Below, in pieces: positions 20,922 to 30,220 of a DNA stretch of 64,000 nt. Position 1 is the stretch's first letter, and the number at the start of each line of letters is the position of its first letter. The stretch spans positions 1,860,001-1,924,000 of the forward strand of contig NZ_CP060295.1 in assembly GCF_014302995.1 (NCBI RefSeq). The letters run 5' to 3'. A program made the translations under genes and the position numbers. The notes beneath the pieces were generated by a model. It saw only the letters and a program-made list of their open reading frames with translations, made no database searches and had not been told where the DNA came from. The DNA comes from Variovorax sp. PAMC26660 (GTDB lineage: Bacteria > Pseudomonadota > Gammaproteobacteria > Burkholderiales > Burkholderiaceae_C).

Positions 20922-21392
20922 TCAGAGTTCGGTCTGCAGACGGGCGAGCAAATCGGCGTGGACGCCTGCATTCACTTCCTTGCGCAGAATCTGCTCTGCG
21001 CCCTTGACGGCCAGTGCGGCGACCTGCTCGCGCAGGGCTTCACGGGCCTTCAGTGCCTGCTGGTCGGCTTCGACACGAGCAGCTGCAACGATCTTGTTGC
21101 CTTCTTCGGTCGCGCGGGCCTTGGCCTCTTCAACGATGGCCTGGGCGCGACGTTCGGCGTCGGCAAGACGTTGTGCGGACTCGTTGCGTGCCTGGCCGAG
21201 TTCGGCTTCCACACGCTTGTTGGCGGCGGACAGCTCGGACTTGGCCTTGTCGGCGGCGGCGAGGCCTTCGGCGATCTTCGCAGCGCGGTCGTCCAGCGCC
21301 TTCGCGATCGGCGGCCACACGAACTTCATCGTGAACCCGACCAGGATCAGGAACACGATCATCTGAACGATCAGGGTACCGGTAATGCTCAC
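20922..21392 (-). CDS. atpF: ATP synthase F0 b subunit
   Basis: A 156-residue b subunit: one N-terminal membrane helix (about residues 4-22) followed by a long charged helix rich in Ala/Glu/Lys that dimerises as the peripheral stalk. Start is GTG 21392, not ATG. It lies between atpE and atpH in the usual order. Confidence 0.96.
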   Translation of the reverse strand: MSITGTLIVQMIVFLILVGFTMKFVWPPIAKALDDRAAKIAEGLAAADKAKSELSAANKRVEAELGQARNESAQRLADAERRAQAIVEEAKARATEEGNKIVAAARVEADQQALKAREALREQVAALAVKGAEQILRKEVNAGVHADLLARLQTEL

Positions 21393-21469
21393 TTTTCACC
21401 CTCTCTTTGGGATTGAATGCGAAGCCATTCCGCAGACGGGAACGACGACACGGGTCCGACGAGAAAGAC

Positions 21470-21793
<324 letters not shown>

Positions 21794-21806
21794 TCAGCGT
21801 GCGTGA

Positions 21807-22676
21807 TCAGTGGTGCTCGTGGGCCTGGCCGATGTAGACCAGCGTCAGCATCATGAACACGAAGGCTTGCAGCGTGATGATCAGGATGTGGAAGATGGCC
21901 CAGGCCGTGCCCGCAATGATGTGGCCGAGCGCCAGGAAGATGCCGGTGGCCGACAGCGTGAAGGCACCGCCCATCAAGGCGATCAGCAGGAAGATCAGTT
22001 CGCCGGCGTACATGTTGCCGAACAGCCGCATGCCGTGCGAGACCGTCTTGGCGACGAACTCGATCATTTGCATGGCGAAGTTGAACGGGTACAGCGCCCA
22101 GTGGTTGCCGAAGGGTGCGGTGAACAGCTCGTGAATCCAGCCGCCTGCGCCCTTGATCTTGATGTTGTAGTAGATGCAGATCAGCAGCACGGCGACCGAC
22201 ATGCCCATCGTCACCGAGAGGTCGGCGGTGGGCACGACGCGCAGATAGGCGTGGTGCGGGTCTTCGCCGGCAATGTGGAAGATCTTGGCCCAGATCGCCG
22301 GGAACAAATCGACCGGGAACAGGTCCATTGCGTTCAGCAGGAAGATCCACACGAAGATGGTCAGGGCCAGCGGTGCAACGAACTTGCGGCTCGTGGCGTT
22401 GTGCACGATGCCCTTGGCTTGCTGGTCGACCATTTCGACCAGCAGTTCGACGGCCGCCTGAAAGCGCCCGGGAACACCCGAAGTCGCCTTGCGTGCAGCA
22501 AGCCAGAGCAACCAGCAGCCCAGGATACCCAGAGCGATGGAGAAAAAGAGCGAATCGAAGTTGAAGACCGAAAGATCGGCCACACCTGCAGGCTTGGAGC
22601 TTTGCAGATGCGTCAAGTGGTGAACGATGTATTCACCAGCGGTCTGACCTTTTTCCGCAGCGTTTTCAGCAGCCAT
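21807..22676 (-). CDS. atpB: ATP synthase F0 a subunit
   Basis: A 289-residue polytopic a subunit with about six hydrophobic segments. It has the conserved C-terminal helices including [18 protein letters not shown], which holds the essential arginine, and an extended N-terminus. It forms the proton half-channels against the c ring. It starts 5 bp after the atpI stop. Confidence 0.97.
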   Translation of the reverse strand: MAAENAAEKGQTAGEYIVHHLTHLQSSKPAGVADLSVFNFDSLFFSIALGILGCWLLWLAARKATSGVPGRFQAAVELLVEMVDQQAKGIVHNATSRKFVAPLALTIFVWIFLLNAMDLFPVDLFPAIWAKIFHIAGEDPHHAYLRVVPTADLSVTMGMSVAVLLICIYYNIKIKGAGGWIHELFTAPFGNHWALYPFNFAMQMIEFVAKTVSHGMRLFGNMYAGELIFLLIALMGGAFTLSATGIFLALGHIIAGTAWAIFHILIITLQAFVFMMLTLVYIGQAHEHH

Positions 22677-22680
22677 TCCG

Positions 22681-23169
22681 TTACTCGTCTTTATGTTTCC
22701 GGCGCCTGGGCGTGAGCATCACCGCCAACCAGGCCGCCTTCATTGTCACCACCAAGCCGACCAGCATTGCAGGCCAGCTCAGCGCCGTTATCAGCCTTGG
22801 CGCAGCGACAAGCATCGCTACGGACAAGGCCATCTTGACCATTTCCCAGAGGAAGAAGCCGAACACCGCAGTACCCGGATTCAGGGAAGAAAACCGACCG
22901 GTCAACCCGCGTGCGAACACCGCCGATGGAATGACCACCGCGATCGCACCGTAAGCGGCGGACCAACCCAGATTTTGCCTCCCCGTCAGTCCCCAGGCAG
23001 CCAAAGCCACCACCAGACCGACAACCAACTGACCCGCGACCACCCGCCATGGGGAGACCGAGGGATTCTTCGCACGCAGTTCACGCGCCTCATCGGCGGT
23101 CAACGGCTTGAATTCTGCGTCGAGGTCTTCAGTGACCTCCGTGTCTTCTTGTCGGGCGATTGTTTTCAT
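22681..23169 (-). CDS. atpI: ATP synthase subunit I (assembly factor)
   Basis: A 162-residue membrane protein with four hydrophobic segments after a charged N-terminus of about 45 residues. The position at the head of the atp operon and the topology match AtpI, a non-stoichiometric assembly factor for the c ring. A promoter-like TATAAT lies about 50 bases upstream. AtpI sequences diverge fast, so position is a main part of the evidence. Confidence 0.88.
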   Translation of the reverse strand: MKTIARQEDTEVTEDLDAEFKPLTADEARELRAKNPSVSPWRVVAGQLVVGLVVALAAWGLTGRQNLGWSAAYGAIAVVIPSAVFARGLTGRFSSLNPGTAVFGFFLWEMVKMALSVAMLVAAPRLITALSWPAMLVGLVVTMKAAWLAVMLTPRRRKHKDE

Positions 23170-23216
23170 TTTGAATGAAGCCCGGATGACGACCCAGAAT
23201 TGCTACAAAGCCATTG

Positions 23217-23222
23217 ATTATA
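23217..23222 (-). promoter_or_regulatory. Predicted -10 box of the atp operon promoter
   Basis: A perfect TATAAT on the minus strand, 48 bases upstream of the atpI start, which gives a leader of about 40 bases. No good -35 is seen 16-18 bases further up. A CGACAC-N5-GTGTCG dyad (23243-23259) is centred about 30 bases upstream of the -10, a possible activator site. Confidence 0.45.
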
Positions 23223-23327
23223 AGTAAAAACCCAAGCCATCCCGACACCTGACGTGTCGCGCATGCAAATCAGTCGCCGCATTCCCTGACGCGAGCCCGA
23301 CCCGGCACTCGCAACCATAATTCCTTC

Positions 23328-24221
23328 ATGCACCCTATCACCGACGCCCTTCCCGCCACGCTTTGTTACCTCGACGGCGAATACACCGCCTTGCGCGACG
23401 CCAGGATCAGCGTGCTCGACCGGGGCTTCATTTTCGGCGACGGCATCTATGAAGTCGTCCCCGTCTATGGCGGCCAGCCCTTCTGCTTCGAGGAGCACAT
23501 GGCCCGCCTCGATCGCTCGCTCGCAGAGCTGCAGATCACCAACCCGCTTTCGCTCGCGCAATGGCGCGAAATCGTGATGCGCTTGACCGCGCCAGCTGGC
23601 GACGAACCCCAGTCCGTCTACTTTCAGATTACCCGTGGCGTCGCACCACGCGACCACTCGATGGTCCGCGGCCTGCAGCCCACGGTGTTCGTGATGGTCA
23701 ACCCGCTGCCGCCCATCGCCGATGCGGTCCGCGCCAAGGGCGTGGCCTGCGTGACCGCGGCCGACTTCCGTTGGCAGAAGGCCCACATCAAGAGCACCAG
23801 CCTGCTGGGCGCCGTGCTCGCACGACAGATCAGCGTGGAAGCCGGCGCCACCGAAACGATCATGTTCCGCGACGAGTGGCTCAGCGAGGCCTCGTCGAGC
23901 AATGTGTGGATCGTGAAGGACGGCATCCTCATCGGCCCACCGAAAGACAACCTCGTGCTGACCGGCATCCGCTACGGCCTGCTGGAGCGCCTGTGCGAAG
24001 AACGCGGCATTCCCTTCGCGCTGCGGCGCGTTTCGCGCGAGGAAGTGTTCGCCGCCGACGAGCTGCTGATCTCCTCGGCCACCAAGGAAGTGCTGCCCGT
24101 CGTGACGCTCGACGGCAAGACCATTGGCAACGGCCATCCCGGCCCCATCTACGACAGCTTGTATGCGGCCTACCAGCAGGCCAAGCAACGCAACGCACAG
24201 AAGCAAGGAGCTCCGGCATGA
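23328..24221 (+). CDS. dat: D-amino acid aminotransferase (class IV PLP enzyme)
   Basis: A 297-residue class IV aminotransferase. The PLP lysine is Lys155 in HIKSTSLL, and the SEASSSNVW motif near 186-194 contains the family's conserved Glu. RGFIFGDGIYEV at 32-43 is also typical. It most likely interconverts D-Ala and D-Glu with 2-oxo acids for cell wall precursors; a branched-chain transaminase is the main alternative. Its stop overlaps ybeD as ATGA, and it is commonly found at the head of the lipB-lipA block in this lineage. There is no Shine-Dalgarno sequence before ATG 23328, and a CATAAT box lies at -12 to -7. Confidence 0.9.
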   Translation: MHPITDALPATLCYLDGEYTALRDARISVLDRGFIFGDGIYEVVPVYGGQPFCFEEHMARLDRSLAELQITNPLSLAQWREIVMRLTAPAGDEPQSVYFQITRGVAPRDHSMVRGLQPTVFVMVNPLPPIADAVRAKGVACVTAADFRWQKAHIKSTSLLGAVLARQISVEAGATETIMFRDEWLSEASSSNVWIVKDGILIGPPKDNLVLTGIRYGLLERLCEERGIPFALRRVSREEVFAADELLISSATKEVLPVVTLDGKTIGNGHPGPIYDSLYAAYQQAKQRNAQKQGAPA

Positions 24222-24526
24222 CCGACGACACGACCACCACCGAAACCGCCCCGATCCCCGACCCGCGCAAGGAGTCGCTGATCGAGTACCCGTCGCAGTT
24301 CCCGATCAAGGTCATGGGCGCGAAGACCGAAGGACTCGTGCACGCCATCACGCAGATCGCCGAGCAGTTCGATCCGGCCTTCGACGCCACCACCGTCGAG
24401 CTGCGCGACAGCAAGGCCGGCAACTACCTGGGCGTGACGATCACCGTCACGGCCACCAGCCGCGAACAGCTCGACGACCTCTATCGCGCGCTGTCGTCGC
24501 ACCCGTCGGTCAAGGTCGTTCTCTGA
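24218..24526 (+). CDS. ybeD: YbeD/DUF493 family protein
   Basis: A 102-residue DUF493 protein with the family core: [42 protein letters not shown]. The fold resembles the ACT-like regulatory domain. YbeD is genetically linked to lipB in many proteobacteria, here with lipB 7 bp downstream. Its exact role in lipoate metabolism is not settled. Start ATG overlaps the dat stop. Confidence 0.93.
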   Translation: MTDDTTTTETAPIPDPRKESLIEYPSQFPIKVMGAKTEGLVHAITQIAEQFDPAFDATTVELRDSKAGNYLGVTITVTATSREQLDDLYRALSSHPSVKVVL

Positions 24527-24533
24527 CCCCTGG

Positions 24534-25235
24534 ATGCCCGCGACAGATCACCCGCTGAACACCGCCATTGCGCTGCAATGGCTGGGCCGCGTCGACTACG
24601 CCGAAACCTTCGCGGCGATGAAGCAGTTCACGCTGGAACGCACGCCCGACACGCCCGATGCGCTATGGGTTTGCGAGCACGCCCCGGTGTTCACGCAAGG
24701 CATCGCCGGCAAGCAGGACCACATCCTCGCCCCCGGCGACATCCCGGTCGTGCAAACCGATCGCGGCGGCCAGGTCACCTTCCACGGCCCCGGCCAGGTG
24801 GTGGCCTATCCGCTGATCGACCTGCGGCGCGCGGGCTACTACGTCAAGGAATACGTCTACCGTATCGAGGAATCGGTGCTGCGCACGCTGGCCTACTTCG
24901 GCGTGACCGGCCACCGCGTGGCGAACGCGCCGGGCATCTACGTGCGGCTGGACGACCCGTTCTCGCACGCCGCCCTCACCGGCCCGCTGCCCGAGGGCGA
25001 CCCGTTTCGCGGCCTCGGCAAGATCGCGGCGCTGGGCATCAAGGTGAGCCGCCATGCCACTTACCACGGCGTGGCACTCAATGTCGGCATGGACCTCGAA
25101 CCCTTCTCGCGCATCAACCCTTGTGGCTACGCGGGGCTGCAGACGGTTGACCTTTCTACAATCGGCATCCAAACCACATGGGAAGAAGCTGCCCGGGTTC
25201 TGAGCCAAAAGCTCACCACCTACCTGGCGCCCTAG
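24534..25235 (+). CDS. lipB: Octanoyl-[acyl-carrier-protein]:protein N-octanoyltransferase (LipB)
   Basis: A 233-residue LipB. The signature [12 protein letters not shown] is at 77-88, the catalytic cysteine is Cys197 in NPCGYAG and the catalytic lysine is Lys163 in GKIAALG. It transfers octanoate from ACP to lipoyl domains; LipA then inserts sulfur. It sits 7 bp before lipA, completing a dat-ybeD-lipB-lipA operon. Confidence 0.97.
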   Translation: MPATDHPLNTAIALQWLGRVDYAETFAAMKQFTLERTPDTPDALWVCEHAPVFTQGIAGKQDHILAPGDIPVVQTDRGGQVTFHGPGQVVAYPLIDLRRAGYYVKEYVYRIEESVLRTLAYFGVTGHRVANAPGIYVRLDDPFSHAALTGPLPEGDPFRGLGKIAALGIKVSRHATYHGVALNVGMDLEPFSRINPCGYAGLQTVDLSTIGIQTTWEEAARVLSQKLTTYLAP

Positions 25236-25242
25236 CAATCCA

Positions 25243-26226
25243 ATGAGCACCACCGAAGTCGTCCGCGACGCCCAGAGCGCCGAAAATTACAACCCGCTGG
25301 CCAAGCAGAAGGCCGCGGCCAAGCTCTCGCGCATCCCCGTCAAGGTTGTTCAGACCGGCGAAGTGCTCAAGAAGCCCGAATGGATCCGCGTCAAGGCCGG
25401 CAGCCCGACCACGCGCTTCTACGAGATCAAGCAGATCCTGCGCGAAAGCAACCTGCACACGGTCTGCGAAGAAGCCTCCTGCCCGAACATCGGCGAATGC
25501 TTCGGCAACGGCACGGCCACCTTCATGATCATGGGCGACAAGTGCACGCGCCGCTGCCCGTTCTGCGACGTGGGCCACGGCCGCCCCGACCCGCTCGACA
25601 AGGACGAGCCGCTCAACCTTGCCAAGACCATCGCCAAGCTGCGCCTGAAGTACGTGGTGATCACCAGCGTCGACCGCGACGACCTGCGCGACGGTGGCAG
25701 CCAGCACTTTGTCGACTGCATCACCAACATCCGCGAGCTTTCGCCGATGACGCAGATCGAGATCCTCGTGCCCGACTTCCGCGGCCGCGACGACCGCGCG
25801 CTGGAGATCCTCAAGGCCGCACCGCCGGACGTGATGAACCACAACCTCGAAACCGCGCCGCGCCTCTACAAGGAAGCGCGCCCCGGCAGCGACTACCAGT
25901 TCAGCCTGAACCTGCTCAAGAAGTTCAAGGCGCTGCACCCGAAGGTGCCGACCAAGAGCGGCATCATGGTCGGCCTGGGCGAAACCGACGAAGAGATCCT
26001 GCAGGTCATGCGCGACATGCGCGCGCACGACATCGACATGCTGACCATCGGCCAGTACCTGTCGCCGTCGGGCTCGCACCTGCCGGTGCGCCGCTATGTG
26101 CACCCGGACACTTTCAAGATGTTCGAGGAAGAGGCCTACAAGATGGGCTTCAGCCATGCGGCCGTGGGCGCGATGGTGCGTTCCAGCTACCACGCCGACC
26201 AGCAGGCACACGCCGCCGGCGTCTGA
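25243..26226 (+). CDS. lipA: Lipoyl synthase (radical SAM)
   Basis: A 327-residue lipoyl synthase. The auxiliary cluster cysteines are Cys75, Cys80 and Cys86 ([12 protein letters not shown]), and the radical SAM cysteines are Cys101, Cys105 and Cys108 (CTRRCPFC). The final Arg-Ser-Ser-Tyr (VRSSYHAD) matches the family's C-terminal serine. It inserts two sulfurs into octanoyl-lysine on lipoyl domains. A strong terminator follows. Confidence 0.98.
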   Translation: MSTTEVVRDAQSAENYNPLAKQKAAAKLSRIPVKVVQTGEVLKKPEWIRVKAGSPTTRFYEIKQILRESNLHTVCEEASCPNIGECFGNGTATFMIMGDKCTRRCPFCDVGHGRPDPLDKDEPLNLAKTIAKLRLKYVVITSVDRDDLRDGGSQHFVDCITNIRELSPMTQIEILVPDFRGRDDRALEILKAAPPDVMNHNLETAPRLYKEARPGSDYQFSLNLLKKFKALHPKVPTKSGIMVGLGETDEEILQVMRDMRAHDIDMLTIGQYLSPSGSHLPVRRYVHPDTFKMFEEEAYKMGFSHAAVGAMVRSSYHADQQAHAAGV

Positions 26227-26237
26227 CCGCATCGAAG

Positions 26238-26262
26238 AAAGGCCCCATCGAGGGCCTTTTTT
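26238..26262 (+). terminator. Intrinsic terminator after lipA
   Basis: Stem AAAGGCCC/GGGCCTTT with a 6-base loop, then a T run. It ends the dat-ybeD-lipB-lipA transcript 12 bases after the lipA stop. Confidence 0.9.
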
Positions 26263-26281
26263 CATCCGGGGGAAGAAACAG

Positions 26282-27673
26282 ATGCCCACCGTCCTGACAA
26301 CGCTCGCAACAAAGCCCGTGAAGGGCCTGGTCGAGAACCACGCAGCCTATGCACGCCAGCATGGCTACACGCACCATGTGGTCGACAGCACCCACGTGTG
26401 GGGCCCGCGCCAGCCGGTCTTCCACCGCTATCACGCGATCTACCACCACCTCGCGCAGACCGAGGAAGGCGACCTGCTGCTGGTGCTCGACCAGTTCGCG
26501 GTCGTCTACTGGCCGCATCCGCTGGAACCCGGCTTCGACGGCATGGACTCGCTGGCCTGCGCGCAGGCTGGCGACAACACGCTTTGCAACACGAGCATGC
26601 TGCTGCTGCGCAACACACCGGCAATGCGCGAGCAGATGCGACAGCTCGTCGATCGGTTCTCCCATTGGACGATGCACATCCTGGAAGACAGCGAGCAGCC
26701 CGAGAACGCGCTGGTCGCGTCTCTTTTCACGCCCCGGCCCTGCAGCATTCCCCTGCCCAACGGGCTCTACCCGAACGTGCAGGCCAACTGGCCCGGGGGC
26801 AGCTACTACGAGTCGATCCATACGGTGCGGCCGCTGGTGGCCAACGACGCGCCCGCGTGGCGGCGCATCGAAGGCCGCTGGATGCCTCCGGCCGATTACG
26901 ACTTCAGGGGTGTGCAGAACCTGGTCGAGGAAGCCGCGGCACTGGCGCACGGCGAGCGGCCGCCCTTTCTTGTGCTGTCCGAGGCTGGTCTTGCGCCGCA
27001 AGACGAACTGCACCTGAACCCCGATGCCCGCATCGCCTTCGTCAGCATCTACACCGCGAACATCGCAAGCTACGGCCGCATCCACGAAGAGAGCTTTGCA
27101 CGCTATTGCCTTCGGCACGGCTACGGCTACCACCTCTACCGCAAGGTGCCCGATTTCGCCGGCGAGCTGACCGGTTCATGGGCCAAGCCGCACCTCATGC
27201 GCCACCACCTCGCGGCGCATGAGTTCCTGTTCTGGGTCGATGCCGACATCCTGGTGCTCGACCAGTCCCGCCCCATGGAGCCGCTGGTCGCGGGCCGCCA
27301 GGCGCTGGTGGCCAACGACCACACGGCATGGAACATGAATTCGAGCGTTGTCGGCGTGCGCAACACGCCCGAAATGCACGCGCTGGTGGAAGACGTCTGC
27401 CAGCAGATCGAAGCCGCGCCCGATCGCTCGTCGGTCCACGCCAACGGCGGCGACCAGACCTACTTCGCGAACGCCTTCAGGGCCCGCGGCCTGATCACCG
27501 AGGCGCAGGTGGTGGACACGCTGTCGCTCGACGCGCCGGCGATCTACGCGAGCGCCGACAGCAGCCACTTCGTGCACTTCCCCACGCAGCACACGCCGCA
27601 ACGCGCGGCGTCCATGCATTTCTGGAACCTGCAGAGCCTGGAACGCGACGCCCGCAAGGACATCGCGCCCTGA
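26282..27673 (+). CDS. Two-module glycosyltransferase-like protein (GT34-type)
   Basis: A 463-residue cytosolic protein (no signal peptide or membrane helix) made of two related halves. The C-terminal half (about 265-463) has the metal-binding DAD motif (320-322, in WVDADILV), an Asn-rich acceptor region (NMNSSVVGVRNTPEM) and GGDQTYF, a layout like the galactosyltransferase GMA12/MNN10 (GT34) fold. The N-terminal half (about 14-185) repeats the same pattern (NHAAYARQHGY, LLLVLDQFAVV, NTSMLLLRNTPAM), but Asp-Gln replaces the DxD, so it is probably inactive. The target sugar and acceptor are unknown. It lies only 20 bases after the lipA terminator, with GGGGAAG as a ribosome binding site. Confidence 0.72.
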   Translation: MPTVLTTLATKPVKGLVENHAAYARQHGYTHHVVDSTHVWGPRQPVFHRYHAIYHHLAQTEEGDLLLVLDQFAVVYWPHPLEPGFDGMDSLACAQAGDNTLCNTSMLLLRNTPAMREQMRQLVDRFSHWTMHILEDSEQPENALVASLFTPRPCSIPLPNGLYPNVQANWPGGSYYESIHTVRPLVANDAPAWRRIEGRWMPPADYDFRGVQNLVEEAAALAHGERPPFLVLSEAGLAPQDELHLNPDARIAFVSIYTANIASYGRIHEESFARYCLRHGYGYHLYRKVPDFAGELTGSWAKPHLMRHHLAAHEFLFWVDADILVLDQSRPMEPLVAGRQALVANDHTAWNMNSSVVGVRNTPEMHALVEDVCQQIEAAPDRSSVHANGGDQTYFANAFRARGLITEAQVVDTLSLDAPAIYASADSSHFVHFPTQHTPQRAASMHFWNLQSLERDARKDIAP

Positions 27674-27685
27674 GCCCGCGTCACG

Positions 27686-28177
27686 TCACCCGCGGGTGGC
27701 GTTCTCCTTCATCTTCGCCAGCGCGATGGCAATGGCCGCGCCGCCCAGCGTCTTGATCAGCCCCGAGTGCTGGGCATAGAACTGGCTCACCTCGTCGATC
27801 ACGCCCGCATGCTGCTCTTCGGCATGCGCGGCAATTTCGGTCACCTGCGCGGGCGACAGCTGCGACGCCTGGTCGGGTGTGACCTGCGTCTGCCCCGGCT
27901 GCAGCATGCGTCCGAGTACGCCGCCCGCCAGCCCCGATGCGGCGGCCGGCCCGAGCGTGGCCAGGATCTGGTTGAGCACGCCCGCCTGCTGCGTGGGCGA
28001 AGACTGGCCGAAGAGCTTGCCGACCGTGTCGCCGAACGGCGGTGTCTGGTCGGACCGCATGGCGGCGGCGAGCCCCGCACCGATTTCATCGGTGGAAGCG
28101 TGCTGCGTGACCTGGTCGATGTGGGCATCGGCGTTGTTGCCGCCGATGGCCTGCTGGAGGATGTCGAGTAGACCCAT
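27686..28177 (-). CDS. YidB/DUF937 family protein
   Basis: A 163-residue DUF937 protein. The N-terminus MGLLDILQQAIGG and the later TLGPAAASGLAGGVLGRML and TPDQASQLSPAQVTEIA are typical. A hydrophobic Ala/Ile stretch lies near the C-terminus (IKTLGGAAIAIALAKM). Function is unknown in the family. It converges with the glycosyltransferase gene (12 bp between stops). Confidence 0.87.
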   Translation of the reverse strand: MGLLDILQQAIGGNNADAHIDQVTQHASTDEIGAGLAAAMRSDQTPPFGDTVGKLFGQSSPTQQAGVLNQILATLGPAAASGLAGGVLGRMLQPGQTQVTPDQASQLSPAQVTEIAAHAEEQHAGVIDEVSQFYAQHSGLIKTLGGAAIAIALAKMKENATRG

Positions 28178-28219
28178 GTTGAAGCTCCTTGCGTGTGTGT
28201 CGAAGTGGCCCGGCCCGGG

Positions 28220-28462
28220 TTATTTGGTCACGAGGTGCCACACCCCGAGCAGCACGGCGGCGCCGATCACCGAGGCAATGAAGCCGGCGCCCCCGCCGGC
28301 GGCGTAAAGCCCCAGCGCCTGGCCAGCATAGGTCGCAACCAGCGAGCCGGCAATGCCGAGCACCACGGTCAGGATGAAGCCCATCGAGTTGTTGCCCGGC
28401 AAGACGGCACGGGCCAGAAGCCCCGCGATGAAGCCGATCAGAATCGTCCAGATGATGTGCAC
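28220..28462 (-). CDS. GlsB/YeaQ/YmgE family membrane protein
   Basis: An 80-residue protein with three hydrophobic segments and the family's Gly-rich pattern (IGFIAGLLARAVLPG, GIAGSLVATYAGQ, GAGFIASVIGAAVLLGV). The family is often called transglycosylase-associated or stress-response membrane protein; its function is not established. Start is GTG 28462 with GGGAG seven bases upstream. It lies 42 bp upstream of yidB on the same strand. Confidence 0.9.
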   Translation of the reverse strand: MHIIWTILIGFIAGLLARAVLPGNNSMGFILTVVLGIAGSLVATYAGQALGLYAAGGGAGFIASVIGAAVLLGVWHLVTK

Positions 28463-28657
28463 AGCAAACTCCCTGTCTTTCAAGAATGTGCGCCGAAGGG
28501 TTCTCCGGCGCCGCGCCATGTACCGGCGCGTCGGAATCGTGGACCGGCCTTCCTGAACGCCAACTGACGACGCCCCTGCCCCGCCGTGGTCGCCAAAGTG
28601 CTGGCGGCCACCGGGTTGTTCGCTATCCTGCCGGTTGGTCAAAAGGAAGGATTGATT

Positions 28658-30220
28658 TTGCAAACGCACCCCGCCATTCAAGCGGCGATGGAGCGCCCCT
28701 TCGGCGCCATCGCCGACCTGGTTCGCCTCCACGCCCAGCACACGCCCGAGCGCCCGGCGCTCGCGGACACGACACACGCCCTGGACTATCGCGCGCTCGA
28801 TGCCCTGATGGACCGCGTCGCGGCCAGCCTGCAGCGCGACGGGCTCAAGGCCGGCGACGCCATCGCGATCTGCGCGGCATCGTCGGTGAACTACGCGGCG
28901 GTGTTCCTGGGCGCGCTGCGTGCGGGCGTTGCGGTGGCACCGCTGGCCCCCGGCTCCACGCCTTCGAGCCTGGCCCGCATGATCGAGGATGCCGATGCGC
29001 GCATCCTGTTCACCGATGCATCGGCCGCCGACGTGGTCGGCCCCGCAAAAGAAGGCGGCATCCCGCGCGTGGCGCTCGACGGCTCCTCGGCAGGGCGCGG
29101 CCTCGACGCGTGGCTCGCACCGCTTGGCGCGCAACCAACGGCGGTCGAAGTCCAGCCCTCGTGGGCCTTCAACATCATCTATTCGTCGGGCACCACCGGC
29201 GAGCCCAAGGGCATCGTGCAGGGCCACGGCATGCGCTGGGCCCACGTGCAGCGCGGCGCCAAGTACGAGTACCGCCCCGACACCGTCACGCTGCTGTCCA
29301 CGCCGCTGTACTCCAACACCACGCTGGTGGTGTTCTTCCCCACCATCGCCTTCGGCGGCTGCGTGCTGCTGATGTCCAAGTTCGATGCGGCCGGCTACCT
29401 CAAGCTGGCCGAGCAGCGCCGCGTGACGCACACCATGCTCGTGCCGGTGCAGTACCAGCGCCTGATGGCGCACCCGGCCTTCGACGCGCACGACCTCTCG
29501 TCGTACCGCTTCAAGTTCAGCACCAGCGCGCCCTTCAACGCCGCGCTCAAGGCCGACGTGCTCAAGCGCTGGCCCGGCGGGCTGATCGAGTTCTACGGCA
29601 TGACCGAAGGCGGCGGCACCTGCATCCTTGAAGCGCACCTGCACCCGACCAAGCTGCACACCGTGGGCCAGGCCGCCGAGGGCAGCGACATTCGCCTGAT
29701 CGACGAAGACGGCAACGAACTCCCGCGCAACAACACCGAAGTGGCCGGCGAGGTCGTGGGCCACTCGGGCGGCATGATGACCGGCTACCACCGCCAGCCC
29801 GAGAAGACGCGCGAGGCCGAATGGTTCGACGCCACCGGCAAGCGCTTCATCCGCACCGGCGACGTGGGCCGCTTCGATGCCGACGGCTTCCTCACGCTGT
29901 TCGATCGCAAGAAGGACATGATCATCAGCGGCGGCTTCAACATCTACCCGAGCGACCTCGAAGCCGTGCTGCGCGGCCATGCGGCCGTGGCCGACGTGGC
30001 CGTGGTCGGCGTGCCGTCCGAGCAATGGGGCGAGACGCCGGTGGCCTTCGTGGTGCGCCGCGAAGGCGACGGCACCACCGAAGACGCACTGCTGCAATGG
30101 ACCAACGCCCAGCTCGGCAAGACGCAGCGGCTGGCGCGCCTTGGCTTCATCGACGAGCTGCCACGCAGCGCGATCGGCAAGGTGCTCAAGCGCGAGTTGC
30201 GCGACCTTGTCGGCCGCTGA
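28658..30220 (+). CDS. AMP-dependent acyl-CoA synthetase/ligase
   Basis: A 520-residue class I adenylate-forming enzyme. The AMP-binding loop IIYSSGTTGEPKG, the core YGMTEGGG, the hinge RTGDVGRFDADGFLTLFDRKKD and the C-terminal lysine segment GKVLKREL are complete. It activates a carboxylic acid as acyl-AMP and then acyl-CoA; the closest visual match is the 4-coumarate/long-chain type, but substrate is open. TTG 28658 is chosen because AGGAAGG lies 7 bases before it; ATG 28688 is the alternative. The next gene, a carboxylate-type permease, overlaps its end. Confidence 0.87.
   Translation: MQTHPAIQAAMERPFGAIADLVRLHAQHTPERPALADTTHALDYRALDALMDRVAASLQRDGLKAGDAIAICAASSVNYAAVFLGALRAGVAVAPLAPGSTPSSLARMIEDADARILFTDASAADVVGPAKEGGIPRVALDGSSAGRGLDAWLAPLGAQPTAVEVQPSWAFNIIYSSGTTGEPKGIVQGHGMRWAHVQRGAKYEYRPDTVTLLSTPLYSNTTLVVFFPTIAFGGCVLLMSKFDAAGYLKLAEQRRVTHTMLVPVQYQRLMAHPAFDAHDLSSYRFKFSTSAPFNAALKADVLKRWPGGLIEFYGMTEGGGTCILEAHLHPTKLHTVGQAAEGSDIRLIDEDGNELPRNNTEVAGEVVGHSGGMMTGYHRQPEKTREAEWFDATGKRFIRTGDVGRFDADGFLTLFDRKKDMIISGGFNIYPSDLEAVLRGHAAVADVAVVGVPSEQWGETPVAFVVRREGDGTTEDALLQWTNAQLGKTQRLARLGFIDELPRSAIGKVLKRELRDLVGR

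Noticed and set aside
28587..28610. Hairpin upstream of the acyl-CoA synthetase as a riboswitch
   Set aside because: A single imperfect 9-bp stem with no further structure or conserved aptamer sequence.
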